A stretch of DNA of 64,000 nt from SG8-41 sp036555615 (GCA_036555615.1 DATBKZ010000059.1:113490-177489), one strand, 5' to 3'; shown: positions 23,083 to 31,452, numbered from the stretch's first letter. Notes: generated by a model from the sequence alone, not told the origin. Program-made: numbers and translations.

Positions 23083-23505
23083 TTAGGGTGCAGGAACCAG
23101 GCCATAGCGCGCCATGACTGCAAGGTGCTGCGTGCGGTCTGGCGGCCCGCCAGCGCTGACGACTTTGGCGACGTCGCGGAAGTATTGCGCGCCGATATCG
23201 GGAGTGAGGACGATGAGCGCACGCGCGCGCTCACCGTGCGGATTGCTGAATCCGTGCACCGAGCCTTGCGGTGTGCGCATCCAGTCACCCGGGTGCAAAT
23301 CCCGCGTATCGCCGTCGACCGAGTAGCGCAATGTTCCCTCAAGAACATAGACGCACTCCTCATTGTGGGTATGACTGTGTGGCGGCGGAACGTTCGATCC
23401 TGCTGGAATCGTTAATTCGAGTACGCCCATTCCGGCGAGGGCCGCTCCGTCGATCAGATACCTGATCTCCAGCTGTCCGACCTTGATTTTGTCGAGTTGG
23501 GTCAT
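23083..23505 (-). CDS. Cupin domain protein
   Basis: 140 aa from the ATG at 23505 (MTQLDKIKVGQ). The cupin metal motif 1 is PPPHSHTHNEECVYVLEGTLRY and motif 2 is HPGDWMRTPQGSVHGFSN, so three His and a Glu could bind a metal. Cupins of this size are often sugar- or small-acid-binding or dioxygenase-like; no substrate is assignable. It sits between attC-like sites in the cassette stretch (left core GTCCAAC of the preceding cassette at 23538-23532, degenerate attC after it). Confidence 0.82.
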   Translation of the reverse strand: MTQLDKIKVGQLEIRYLIDGAALAGMGVLELTIPAGSNVPPPHSHTHNEECVYVLEGTLRYSVDGDTRDLHPGDWMRTPQGSVHGFSNPHGERARALIVLTPDIGAQYFRDVAKVVSAGGPPDRTQHLAVMARYGLVPAP

Positions 23506-23539
23506 GGTCGCTTCCACCGGTGCAAGTGAAGGTTGGACG

Positions 23540-24130
23540 TCATTTCGCGGCAGATCCATTGATTGTCGACATCAGTGCCTTGGCTCGCGTGTAGTACGGT
23601 TCTTCCGCAGCAAGCAACAGCGGCTTGAGGAGTCCGCGCAACCTGGGCAGCAGCTTCGCAGAAAACAAGGCCGACTCGACAAGAGTGAGCCCGCCCACCA
23701 CCAGCTCCAGGGTCTCGGCTTGCGTACGGACCCTCTTCGCCAAGAGTGCATCATACTTCTGGCGGATGGCTCGGAGGCGTTGTTCGTCCTTACGGCAGGG
23801 AGGACAATCCAGGCAGTCAGCCTCCAGGGGAAACCTCAGCTCCTCGTACCAATGCTTCTGCTCCTCCGCGAAGAACAAGAACGGCCGTCCGCACTTGCGA
23901 CAGGCGCGCCTGGCATCGAAGTAGTGCGTCACGTGAAGTGTCGCCTTTCCTTGTCGCGACACATCCGCCGCAACGGCCGTGTTCGGGACACGAACCCCGG
24001 GAGGAGAGTGCCAATGACAATACACTCTTCCGTCAGCGGAATCGGCAACGTCCAGCCCCGTGAACCGTGGTCCCTTCCCGAAGCGCGGGTGCTCGACGAA
24101 CCCGGCGTATTCAGCGGCCGGCAACTTCAT
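23540..24130 (-). CDS. Cassette protein with zinc-ribbon domain
   Basis: 196 aa. The middle holds a probable zinc-binding domain: ARRACRKCGRPFLFFAEEQK followed about 20 residues later by ADCLDCPPCRKDE, a CxxC-x(n)-CxxC arrangement as in the zf-trcl type. The C-terminus is helical (LVVGGLTLVESALFSAKLLP). The ATG at 24130 lies 12 bases after the right core of the canonical attC at 24142, so this is the body of an integron cassette. Function unknown; nucleic-acid or protein binding is possible. Confidence 0.72.
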   Translation of the reverse strand: MKLPAAEYAGFVEHPRFGKGPRFTGLDVADSADGRVYCHWHSPPGVRVPNTAVAADVSRQGKATLHVTHYFDARRACRKCGRPFLFFAEEQKHWYEELRFPLEADCLDCPPCRKDEQRLRAIRQKYDALLAKRVRTQAETLELVVGGLTLVESALFSAKLLPRLRGLLKPLLLAAEEPYYTRAKALMSTINGSAAK

Positions 24131-24141
24131 CGGTCAATGGC

Positions 24142-24207
24142 GCCCAACGTGTCGGCGTCACCGGCGCGCCCGGAGCTTGCGCGTCCGTGTGGACGCCGGG
24201 GTTAGGC
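24142..24207 (-). other. Canonical integron attC site
   Basis: On the minus strand: left core GCCTAAC (24207-24201, containing the TAA stop of the 24202 gene), left inner arm CCGGCGTCCACACGG, central region, right inner arm GACGCCGACAC and right core GTTGGGC (24148-24142). The two ends are complementary over GGCGCC(T/C)AAC and CGGCGTC, with the expected small mismatched bulge. 66 bases is within the usual attC range. This is the best-preserved recombination site in the window. Confidence 0.8.
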
Positions 24208-24621
24208 GCCGGTCCCCCGCATCCGTTGAGCATGCGCACACACGCCCTCAAAGATGGTATAGACGTCGACTTCTTCACCACGCTCGATTCGCTTGGAGAT
24301 CATGGTGAGAGGAAACAGAAGATTACTACCAGCAACTTGGACCGCAGGGTCACGACCGTAATCGTCTTCCACCATTACCCAAGTTAAGCCGAGCTTCTGA
24401 ACGAACGCATCACCTAGTGCAATTCCGAGGCACTGCAACTTTACCGTCTCGGACGGCTCGATCCACTTCGACCGGATGATAGTATCAAGCAGCCGCAACT
24501 TTCCCTCGAGCGTTTCGTATTGGTGCTGAGTCTCGGGCGTAAAGTGTTCGCGAATCCACTTTCGCTGTGCCTCGATGCGCGATAAGTCATCAGGCGTCGG
24601 CAAGTCAATCCGCTGGTTCAT
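24202..24621 (-). CDS. Hypothetical cassette protein
   Basis: 139 aa, not recognised. Predicted largely helical N-half (LPTPDDLSRIEAQRKWIREH, YETLEGKLRLLDTIIRSKWI) followed by a mixed part with LTWVMVEDDYGRDPAVQVAG. No signal, no membrane segment. Similar proteins of unknown function (helix plus DUF-like beta part) occur widely as cassette cargo, but I cannot name a family. Its TAA lies in the attC left core, the standard cassette arrangement. Confidence 0.65.
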   Translation of the reverse strand: MNQRIDLPTPDDLSRIEAQRKWIREHFTPETQHQYETLEGKLRLLDTIIRSKWIEPSETVKLQCLGIALGDAFVQKLGLTWVMVEDDYGRDPAVQVAGSNLLFPLTMISKRIERGEEVDVYTIFEGVCAHAQRMRGTGA

Positions 24622-24837
24622 CCCGGCGTCTTACGTATAGTGAACTTCCGAATAGTCGGCTAATTAGACACCCGCTCCTCCGGGGTTGTCATCCTTCCCC
24701 GGAAATCAGGCGGTTATGACGCTGGGGTGGCGTCCAGCGGCCAGGATAGGCTGCGAAGCGCGCAGGAATATTCAGGATAGGCTGCGAGTATGGAAATCAA
24801 GCCCGACCAATAAGATACTTCCGTACCGGCAACGGCG

Positions 24838-24856
24838 GGGGCCGTAGCTCGGCCCC
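24838..24856 (-). terminator. Terminator-like hairpin after the alpha/beta hydrolase pair
   Basis: GGGGCCG-TAGCT-CGGCCCC, a seven-pair GC stem with a five-base loop, begins 13 bases past the stop of the 24869 gene on the minus strand. No T-run follows, so a rho-independent stop is only likely, not certain. The rest of 24622-24868 shows no gene, only a weak second hairpin near 24678 and an AT-rich block at 24640-24670. Confidence 0.45.
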
Positions 24857-24868
24857 GGTGGATTTCGA

Positions 24869-25744
24869 TTAGGAATTCTTCGTGGACTTGCTCTGCGCCC
24901 GCGAATCGCGCGGGCGCCAGCGGCCGGAGTCCACGAGCGAGAGAAATTCGTCGGTGAGGCGGTTGAAGAGATCCGGCTCCTCCACGTTCACCGCGTGGCC
25001 CGTGCCCGGCACCACGGTCAGACGCGCCGCCGGGCACGCCCGCTTGATGAATATTCCCGGCTCGAGGCAGTTGTTGTCCTCGTCGCCGGAGATGATGTGC
25101 GTCGGCACCTCCATCCGCCGGAGGCCGCGCTCGAGGCTATAGATCGTCGGGCGCTTCGCCTGCACGCCGCGCAGCGTGTTGGCCGAGCCGAGCGCCGAGT
25201 GCCCCGCGAACTCCTCGCAGAATTCCCGGAACGCGCGCGGGTCCTTGTTCTGGAGCTGCACGCGCGCGGGCCCGACCTGGTAGACCTTGATCGCCTCGGG
25301 CGTGCCGAGGTCCTCGAAGCGCCGCGCCATCACCTCGGTGTCGCGCAGGAATTGCGCGCGCTTGTCGGGGTCGGAGCCGTAGCCCGCGCCGATCACGGTA
25401 ATCGAGCGCGCCATGCCCGCGTAGCGCAGCCCGAAATGCAGCGTCGCGTAGCCGCCCATCGAGCAGCCGATGATGTGCGCTTTGCGGATGCCGAGGTGGC
25501 GCATGACGTTCGCGATGTCGTCGGTCGCGATCGCCTGCGAGTACTGCCACGCCGATGGCGGAACGTCCGACGGAGGGTAGCCGCGCCCGTTGTAGGCGAT
25601 GCAGCGGTAGCGCCGGCTGAAATAGCGCAGCTGCGGCTCCCAGCTCCGCATGTCGTGCGCGAATTCGTGCACGAACACGATCGGGAAGCCGCTTCCGGCC
25701 TCCTCGTAGTAGAGCTGCACCCCCTTGGAGTCGGCGAAGGGCAT
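24869..25744 (-). CDS. Alpha/beta hydrolase (tandem copy 2)
   Basis: 291 aa from the ATG at 25744, which overlaps the stop of the upstream paralogue (TGATG). The nucleophile is in HIIGCSMGGYATLHFG, the acid in HIISGDEDNN and the His in VVPGTGHAVNVEEP. The oxyanion strand reads IVFVHEFAHDMRSWEPQ, with HE instead of the usual HG. Close relatives include 3-oxoadipate enol-lactonase-like and C-C bond hydrolases; the substrate is unknown. Strongly similar along its length to the neighbour at 25744-26625. Confidence 0.88.
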   Translation of the reverse strand: MPFADSKGVQLYYEEAGSGFPIVFVHEFAHDMRSWEPQLRYFSRRYRCIAYNGRGYPPSDVPPSAWQYSQAIATDDIANVMRHLGIRKAHIIGCSMGGYATLHFGLRYAGMARSITVIGAGYGSDPDKRAQFLRDTEVMARRFEDLGTPEAIKVYQVGPARVQLQNKDPRAFREFCEEFAGHSALGSANTLRGVQAKRPTIYSLERGLRRMEVPTHIISGDEDNNCLEPGIFIKRACPAARLTVVPGTGHAVNVEEPDLFNRLTDEFLSLVDSGRWRPRDSRAQSKSTKNS

Positions 25745-26625
25745 CAGGCTTTCCTCGCCATCGTCGAGGGATTCAGCGACCGCGGGTCGCGCGGGCGCCA
25801 GCGGCCCGATTCGACGAGATTCAGAAAGTCCTCGGTGATGCGGTTGAAGAAGTCCGGCTCCTCGACGCTTACGAGATGCCCGGTCGCGCGCACGATGCTG
25901 AGCCGGGCGGCAGGACACACCCGCTTGATGAAGAGCCCCGGTCCGAGCGCGCCGTCGTCTTCGTCGCCGACGACGATGTGCGTCGGCACTTTCATGCGCG
26001 CGAAGCGATCTCCGAGGCTGTAGAGCGTCGGGCGCCGCGTCTGGATTCCGCGCAGCGTCAGCGCGTGACCGAGCGCCGAGCCCTCGACGAAATGAACCCA
26101 GAACTCGCGAAAGCCGCGCGGGTCCTTGTGAAGGAGCTGAATGCGGTGCGGGGCATGCTGAAGGACTCCGGCGGCAGCCTTCATGCCCTGCTCCCGGAAG
26201 AGCCGATCCATCACCGCCCGGTTGCGAAGAAACTGCGCCCGCCGCGCGGGATCGGAGCCCGCGCCCGCGCCAATCGCCGTCAGTGACAGCGCGCGGCCCG
26301 GATAGCGCAGGCCGAACTGGAGCGTCGCGTATGCCCCCATGGAACAGCCGATCACGTGCGCTTTCCCGATGCCGAGCCGCCGCATCACGTTGGCGATGTC
26401 ATCGGTGCCGATCACGTGGGAGTACTTCGACGGCGCGGCCGGGACGTCCGAAGGCGGATAGCCGCGGGCATTGATGGCGATGCAGCGGTAGCGGCGGCTG
26501 AAATGCCGCATCTGCGGCTCCCAGCTGCGCAGGTCGCCGGAGAACTCGTGCACGAAGACGATGGGCACGCCTTTGCCCGCTTCTTCGTAATAGAGCCTCA
26601 CTCCGTTCGAGCTTGCGTAGGGCAT
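25744..26625 (-). CDS. Alpha/beta hydrolase (tandem copy 1)
   Basis: 293 aa. Triad motifs: HVIGCSMGAYATLQFG (Ser), HIVVGDEDDG (Asp) and IVRATGHLVSVEEP (His), with IVFVHEFSGDLRSWEPQM carrying the same HE replacement as the next gene. Both proteins end in GRWRPRD, so they are a recent tandem duplication. The unusual shared front strand suggests a common, non-standard substrate. They may process esters or thioesters taken up by the nearby Bug proteins (inference). Confidence 0.88.
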   Translation of the reverse strand: MPYASSNGVRLYYEEAGKGVPIVFVHEFSGDLRSWEPQMRHFSRRYRCIAINARGYPPSDVPAAPSKYSHVIGTDDIANVMRRLGIGKAHVIGCSMGAYATLQFGLRYPGRALSLTAIGAGAGSDPARRAQFLRNRAVMDRLFREQGMKAAAGVLQHAPHRIQLLHKDPRGFREFWVHFVEGSALGHALTLRGIQTRRPTLYSLGDRFARMKVPTHIVVGDEDDGALGPGLFIKRVCPAARLSIVRATGHLVSVEEPDFFNRITEDFLNLVESGRWRPRDPRSLNPSTMARKA

Positions 26626-26640
26626 GCTGGCCTACTTATT

Positions 26641-26680
26641 CCCCCTCACCCTGGCCCTCTCCCCCGATCAGGGGAGAGGG
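26641..26680. repeat. Intergenic hairpin repeat (CCCTC...GAGGG type)
   Basis: CCCTCTCCCC-CGATCA-GGGGAGAGGG hairpin preceded by CCCCCTCACCCTGG. Same family as 13811-13853 and 27681-27719. It fills the short gap between the hydrolase pair and the EamA gene. Confidence 0.75.
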
Positions 26681-26712
26681 AGTATTCATGGAGCCGATTC
26701 TAGCAAGTCCCG

Positions 26713-27642
26713 TCACCGTCCTGGCCGCGCGAGTTCCGCTTGGTGGACGATGCGGATTCCGGCGAGCACGACGAGCGCCCCTCCGATTTCGATCCATCCC
26801 AGGGTCTCGCCGAGCAGAACCCACGCAAGTGCCGCGGCGATGACCGGCTGCGCGAGGAGGCCGACGGAAGAGAAGGTCGCGGGGAGGTGCGCCATCGCGT
26901 AGGCGATCAGGCTCTGGCCCGCCACCTGCGCGATGAGCGCGAGCCCGGCGAGCTTGATCCAACCCATCGTCGTGTGCGGCAGGATCTGCTCCCCCGAGGC
27001 GAGCGCGACCGGCAGCAGCGCCGCGGTGGTGACGAGGGCGCTCCACGCCATGATGACCGCCGTCGCTGACCGCGCCCGCGCGCGCGTGACCGTGAGTTGG
27101 TAAGCGCCGTAGAACATCGCGGTCACGACCCCGAGAATATCCCCGAGCACGGCGCCGCCGCCCGCGCGGAAGTCGCCCCCGAGCAGCACGGTGACGCCGG
27201 CGAGCGCGGCCGCGAGCCCCGCGAGAAACATCGCGGTCGGGCGCCTGCCCCAGAGGAGCCACACGGCGAGCGTTACGAAGATGGGCGCGAGGTTCGCGAG
27301 GAGCGTCGCGTTCGCGACCGAGGTGAGGACGATAGACCAGTGCCACACTGCGAGGTCGCCGGCGAAGAAGAGCCCGGCCGCGATGATGAGGCGCCGCTCG
27401 GCTGCGAATCCTGCGACGTGCGCACCGCGGCTCGCGATCACCGACCAGGTCCAGAGGACGGGGAGCGCCAGCGCCACGCGCCAGAAGGCGGTCGCGATCG
27501 GCCCCGTCTCGCTCACCTTGACGAAGAGGGCGGAGGAGGCGATCGCCGCGGCGCCGGCGAGGAGCGCCGCGACGGCGATGCCGCGCGTCGCTTCTGCGGA
27601 GCGTCTGTTCTCCGGACTTGAAAGGGGTGATTCGTCCGACAT
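26713..27642 (-). CDS. EamA/DMT-family inner-membrane transporter
   Basis: 309 aa with ten predicted hydrophobic segments in two similar EamA halves (about 20-145 and 155-300): examples are GIAVAALLAGAAAIASSALF, LAVWHWSIVLTSVANATLLA and AGLALIAQVAGQSLIAYAMA. Drug/metabolite transporters of this kind export amino acids or small metabolites or act as permeases; the substrate is unknown. The ATG at 27642 is the first in a Met-led frame. It lies after the crotonase gene on the same strand. Confidence 0.9.
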   Translation of the reverse strand: MSDESPLSSPENRRSAEATRGIAVAALLAGAAAIASSALFVKVSETGPIATAFWRVALALPVLWTWSVIASRGAHVAGFAAERRLIIAAGLFFAGDLAVWHWSIVLTSVANATLLANLAPIFVTLAVWLLWGRRPTAMFLAGLAAALAGVTVLLGGDFRAGGGAVLGDILGVVTAMFYGAYQLTVTRARARSATAVIMAWSALVTTAALLPVALASGEQILPHTTMGWIKLAGLALIAQVAGQSLIAYAMAHLPATFSSVGLLAQPVIAAALAWVLLGETLGWIEIGGALVVLAGIRIVHQAELARPGR

Positions 27643-27680
27643 CAGCGCGGATCAGTTACCCAGAGAGTGGCGTCGAACGC

Positions 27681-27719
27681 TCCTTCCCCCCTTGCGGGGG
27701 AAGGTGGGGATGGGGGGAA
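27681..27719. repeat. Intergenic hairpin repeat
   Basis: CTTCCCCCC-TTGC-GGGGGAAGG followed by TGGGGATGGGGGGAA, an alternative form of the repeat seen at 26641-26680. It occupies most of the 81-base gap between the EamA and crotonase genes and may terminate transcription from either side. Confidence 0.7.
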
Positions 27720-27723
27720 GAAG

Positions 27724-28497
27724 CTAGCGGCCGGTGAACCGGGGCTTGCGCTTCTCGATGAAGGCGCGCATGCCTTCCTTCTGGTCCTGGGACGAGAACA
27801 GGATCTGCGCGGACTTGGCTTCGAGCGCGAGCGCGCTCGTGAGCGGCGCGTCCATGCCCGCGAGCACCGCCTCCTTCGCGAGCTGCACCGCGAGCGGCGG
27901 CAGTGCCGCGATCTGCCGCGCGAGATCGATCGCGCGGCCCTCCACCTCGGGATCGGGCACCACTTCGCTCACAAGCCCCATGTCGAGCGCCTCCCGCGCC
28001 GAGAACAGCTCCCCGGTGAGGATGTACTTCATGGCCTTGTACTTGCCGATAGCGCGGGTCAGGCGCTGCGTGGCGCCGCCGCCGGGGATGATGCCGATGT
28101 TGACCTCGGGCTGCCCGAAGCGCGCCGATTCCCCCGCGACGATAATGTCGCAGGTCATGGCAAGCTCGCAGCCGCCGCCGAGCGCGTAGCCGCTCACCGC
28201 GGCGATCACCGGCTTGGGGCAGGCGCCGATCGCGCGCCACAGCTTGTGCACCCCGCGCTGGAGCATTTCGATCGTCCCGGCCTCCGCCATCTCCTTGATG
28301 TCGGCGCCGGCGGCGAAGCTCTTGTCGTTGCCGGTCAGGACGATCGCGCGCGTCGTGGTGTCCTCCCCGAATCCGGACAGGTGCTTCGCCAGGAGCTTTC
28401 GCACCTCGAGGTTGAGGGCGTTGCGCGCCTCGGGACGGTTGAGGCGCAGCAGCACCACTGCTTCGGCGGGCCGCTCGAGGAGAACGAGATCAGCCAT
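27724..28497 (-). CDS. Enoyl-CoA hydratase
   Basis: 257 aa, typical length of crotonase. Both hydratase glutamates are conserved: GYALGGGCELAMTCDI (Glu of the first) and FGQPEVNIGIIPGGGATQRL (Glu of the second), with oxyanion loop DKSFAAGADIKEMAE. It should hydrate 2-enoyl-CoA to 3-hydroxyacyl-CoA. Among three crotonase-family proteins in this window it is the only one with the standard active site. It follows three Bug genes, 3 bases after the last one. Confidence 0.93.
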   Translation of the reverse strand: MADLVLLERPAEAVVLLRLNRPEARNALNLEVRKLLAKHLSGFGEDTTTRAIVLTGNDKSFAAGADIKEMAEAGTIEMLQRGVHKLWRAIGACPKPVIAAVSGYALGGGCELAMTCDIIVAGESARFGQPEVNIGIIPGGGATQRLTRAIGKYKAMKYILTGELFSAREALDMGLVSEVVPDPEVEGRAIDLARQIAALPPLAVQLAKEAVLAGMDAPLTSALALEAKSAQILFSSQDQKEGMRAFIEKRKPRFTGR

Positions 28498-28500
28498 GGC

Positions 28501-29475
28501 TCATTGCTTGGCGAGCCCGAGATCGACCAGCACCGACTTCATCGCGGCGTAAGTGTCCTCGAGGTCCTTCGCGAACGCCTTGCCGGTGAGGAAGTCGTTC
28601 GACCAGTAGTTCTTCTTGAGGTCCTCCTGCCACTCCGGGGTCTGCGAGGCCTTGCGCAGCGCGCTTTCCCAGAAGGCGATTTGCTCAGGGCTGAGCCCCT
28701 TCGGCGCGACGATGCCGCGGAAGCCGCCGTAGACGAGGTCGACATCCAACTCCTTCCAGGTCGGCACCTGTGCGAGCGCGCCGCCAAAGCGGCGCGGCGC
28801 GGCGACACCGACGACGCGCATGCGCCCGGCCGCGACGTGGCCCGCGGCATTGCCGCCGGCCGTGGTCACGAGATCGATATGGCCGCCGAGCAGATTGGTG
28901 ATCGCCTCGGCGGAGCCCTTGTAGGCGACGGCCTTGAGGTCGCGCGCGCTGCCCCCGATCGCCTTCATCAGCAGCCCCGCCGCGATATGGTTGTGGCTGC
29001 CGAGCGCGGTGGCGAAGCCGATGGCGACCGATTGGGGATCGCTCTTCAACCGCGCGATCAGATCCTTGCCGTCCCGGATCTTCGAGTCCGCGTTGACCGC
29101 GAACACCACGTAGTCATTGAAGAGCGAGGCGATCGGCGTGAAGTCGGTGTGCCGGATCTTGCTGCGGCCGGTGATGTGGTTGGTCAGCAGAGCCGTCGTG
29201 CCGACGAGCAGCGTGTGGGGGTCCCCCGCGCGCTGGCTGACGAAGGTGAAGGCGATGCTGCTCCCCCCGCCCGGCCGGTTCACGACGGTGATCGGCGCGC
29301 TCACCAGCTTGTTGGAGACCAGGATACGCTCGACGGCGCGCGCGGTCTTGTCGTTGCTGCCGCCGGGGGCGGAGCCGACGACGATTTCGATGTTTCTCTG
29401 CGGCGTCCAGCCCTGCGCGGCGGCCGTGCCGGCCGCCAGCAGCAGGGACAACGCCATCACGCTCAGGCATTTCAT
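28501..29475 (-). CDS. Bug/TctC-family periplasmic solute-binding protein
   Basis: 324 aa. Signal peptide MKCLSVMALSLLLAAGTAAA then the mature start QGWTPQRNIEIVVGSAPGGS. Bug landmarks are present: DKTARAVERIL, TVVNRPGGGSSIAF, GFATALGSHNHIAAGLLMKA and AVAYKGSAEAITNLLGGHID. The mature N-terminus reads VGSAPGGSND instead of VPFAPGGGTD, a subgroup shared with the next gene. Bug proteins bind carboxylic acids for TctAB-type transport; no TctAB lies beside it, so it may feed the one at 46979 or another elsewhere. Confidence 0.92.
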   Translation of the reverse strand: MKCLSVMALSLLLAAGTAAAQGWTPQRNIEIVVGSAPGGSNDKTARAVERILVSNKLVSAPITVVNRPGGGSSIAFTFVSQRAGDPHTLLVGTTALLTNHITGRSKIRHTDFTPIASLFNDYVVFAVNADSKIRDGKDLIARLKSDPQSVAIGFATALGSHNHIAAGLLMKAIGGSARDLKAVAYKGSAEAITNLLGGHIDLVTTAGGNAAGHVAAGRMRVVGVAAPRRFGGALAQVPTWKELDVDLVYGGFRGIVAPKGLSPEQIAFWESALRKASQTPEWQEDLKKNYWSNDFLTGKAFAKDLEDTYAAMKSVLVDLGLAKQ

Positions 29476-29505
29476 GGCTCTCTCCGTTAGGCGTGGCGGG
29501 GCCCG

Positions 29506-30474
29506 CTACGACGCAAGGCCCAGCTCCACCAGCACCGATTTCATGTCGTTGTACTCGCTCTCGAAGTGCTTCATCACCGCGGGGCCGCTGATGTAGTTGT
29601 CCAACCAGTGGAACTTCTTCAGCCCCTCCTGCCACTCCGGCACTCGGGTGGCCTGGCGCAGGATGCCGTCCCAGTAGGCGACCTGGGCGCTCGTCATGTC
29701 CTTCGGCCCGACGATGGCGCGCCAGCCGCCCACCACGAGGTCGACGCCCTGTTCCTTCCAGGTGGGGATCTGGGCCAGGCCGCCCGTGAACCGCTGCGGA
29801 GCGGAGACGCCCACTACCCGCAGCCGGCCGGCCGCGACATGGCCGGCGACGTTGCCGGCGCCGATCGTGACCACGTCGATGTGGCCGCCGAGGAGATTGG
29901 TGACGGCCTCGGACGAGCCCTTGAACGCGACCACCTTGAGGTCCGTGGGTTTGCGGCCGATCTTCTTCATCAGCAGGCCGATCGCGATGTGGTTATGGCT
30001 GCCCAGCGCGGAGGCGAATCCCACCGTCAGGGACTTCGGGTCCGTGCTCAGCCGCTCGCGCAGCTGCGCGCCGTTCTGAATCGGCGAGTCGGCGTTCACC
30101 ACGAACGCGATGTAGTCGTTGAACAGGGACGCGATCGGCGTGAACTGCGTGTAGTTGAACTTGCTGGCGCCGGTGATGTTGTTGGCGAGCATCGTCGGGG
30201 TGAAGACGATCACGGAGTGGCCGTCGCCTGCCCGCTGCGAGAGCGCGTTCAGCGCGATGCTGCCGCCGCCGCCGGAGCGGTTGACGACCGTGATCGGCCG
30301 GTTGACGATCTTGTGCTCGGTCAGGATGCGCTCGATCTGGCGCGCCGTCTTGTCGTTGCTGCCGCCCGGCGCGGAGCCGACCAGGATCTCGATATTCCTC
30401 TCCGGGGTCCAGCCCTGCGCGTGGATGCTGGCGCTCAATGCGGCCAGCGCGGTGCATACTAGTACTCGTTTCAT
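29506..30474 (-). CDS. Bug/TctC-family periplasmic solute-binding protein
   Basis: 322 aa. Signal peptide MKRVLVCTALAALSASIHA, then QGWTPERNIEILVGSAPGGS, nearly the same start as its downstream neighbour, so the two are paralogues from tandem duplication. Other Bug motifs: TVVNRSGGGGSIALNAL, VGFASALGSHNHIAIGLLMK, KVVAFKGSSEAVTNLLGG. The ligand is unknown; a carboxylate is expected from the family. Lies between two other Bug genes with 12- and 30-base gaps. Confidence 0.92.
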   Translation of the reverse strand: MKRVLVCTALAALSASIHAQGWTPERNIEILVGSAPGGSNDKTARQIERILTEHKIVNRPITVVNRSGGGGSIALNALSQRAGDGHSVIVFTPTMLANNITGASKFNYTQFTPIASLFNDYIAFVVNADSPIQNGAQLRERLSTDPKSLTVGFASALGSHNHIAIGLLMKKIGRKPTDLKVVAFKGSSEAVTNLLGGHIDVVTIGAGNVAGHVAAGRLRVVGVSAPQRFTGGLAQIPTWKEQGVDLVVGGWRAIVGPKDMTSAQVAYWDGILRQATRVPEWQEGLKKFHWLDNYISGPAVMKHFESEYNDMKSVLVELGLAS

Positions 30475-30486
30475 CTGCCCTCCGCG

Positions 30487-31452
30487 TTATTGCGGCTTCA
30501 TGCCGGATGCCTTGACCAACCGCGCGTATTTCTCGATCTCCACGCGGATGAACCTGCCAAACTCTTCCTGCGTGCCGCCCATCGGCTCCAGCCCGTCGTT
30601 GAGGAAGCGGCGGCTGAGATCGGGGCTGGCGAGGATCTTCCCGACCTCGGTGTTCCAGCGGCCGACGATGTCCTTCGGCGTCTTGATCGGCGCCATGAGG
30701 CCGAACCACGTGGTCGCCTCGTAGCCCTTCAGTCCGGACTCATCGAAAGTCGGCACCTCGGGAATGGCGGAGAAGCGCTTGAGGCTGCCGATGGCGACCG
30801 CGCGCAGCCTTCCCGATTGGAGGTGTGGGATCAGCACGGGCACTCCGCTGAACATCATCTCGACGTTGCCGGCGAGCGTATCGGTGAGCGCGGGCGTGTT
30901 CCCCTTGTAGGGAATGTGCATGATGTTGATCTTCGCCATGTGCTTGAAAAGCTCGCCGGCCATCTGGTTGGAGCTGCCGAGCCCGGACGATGCGAAATTG
31001 AGCTCGCCCGGGCGCGCCCGCGCGAGCGCGATCAGCTCCTTCAGGGTGCGAGCCGGGACCGAGGGATGGACCGAGAGGACGTTGGCGCCCTTCACGCACA
31101 GGATGACCGGCGCGAAATCGCGCACCGTGTCGTACGGCGGCCTTGCCTGCGTGCTCATGTTGATGGCGTTGGTGGCGCCGCCCATGAGCAGGGTGTAGCC
31201 GTCGGGGGGCGCCTTGGCCACCAGCTCGGAGCCGATATTGGTCGCGGCTCCCGGGCGATTTTCCACGATGACCTGCTGGCGAAAGACTTCGGAGAGCTTG
31301 GCGCCAATCGCGCGGGCCGTGATATCCGTGTTGCCGCCCGCGGCAAACGGCACGATCACCCGCACCGGCCGGGTCGGATAGCCTTGCGAGGCTGCGGGCA
31401 ATGCGAGAAGCAAGGCCGCCGCGAGCGGCAGCCATCGGATAGGCATCTTCAT
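30487..31452 (-). CDS. Bug/TctC-family periplasmic solute-binding protein
   Basis: 321 aa from the ATG at 31452 (ATGAAGATGCCT). Signal peptide runs to LLLALPAASQG; the mature part opens YPTRPVRVIVPFAAGGNTDI, the common Bug type, and includes IVENRPGAATNIGSELVAKA, FASSGLGSSNQMAGELFKHM and HIPYKGNTPALTDTLAGNVE. It belongs to a different Bug subgroup from the two genes that follow it (VPFAAGG versus VGSAPGG), so the three were not all copied from one another. 92 bases separate it from the dehydrogenase gene. Confidence 0.92.
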   Translation of the reverse strand: MKMPIRWLPLAAALLLALPAASQGYPTRPVRVIVPFAAGGNTDITARAIGAKLSEVFRQQVIVENRPGAATNIGSELVAKAPPDGYTLLMGGATNAINMSTQARPPYDTVRDFAPVILCVKGANVLSVHPSVPARTLKELIALARARPGELNFASSGLGSSNQMAGELFKHMAKINIMHIPYKGNTPALTDTLAGNVEMMFSGVPVLIPHLQSGRLRAVAIGSLKRFSAIPEVPTFDESGLKGYEATTWFGLMAPIKTPKDIVGRWNTEVGKILASPDLSRRFLNDGLEPMGGTQEEFGRFIRVEIEKYARLVKASGMKPQ

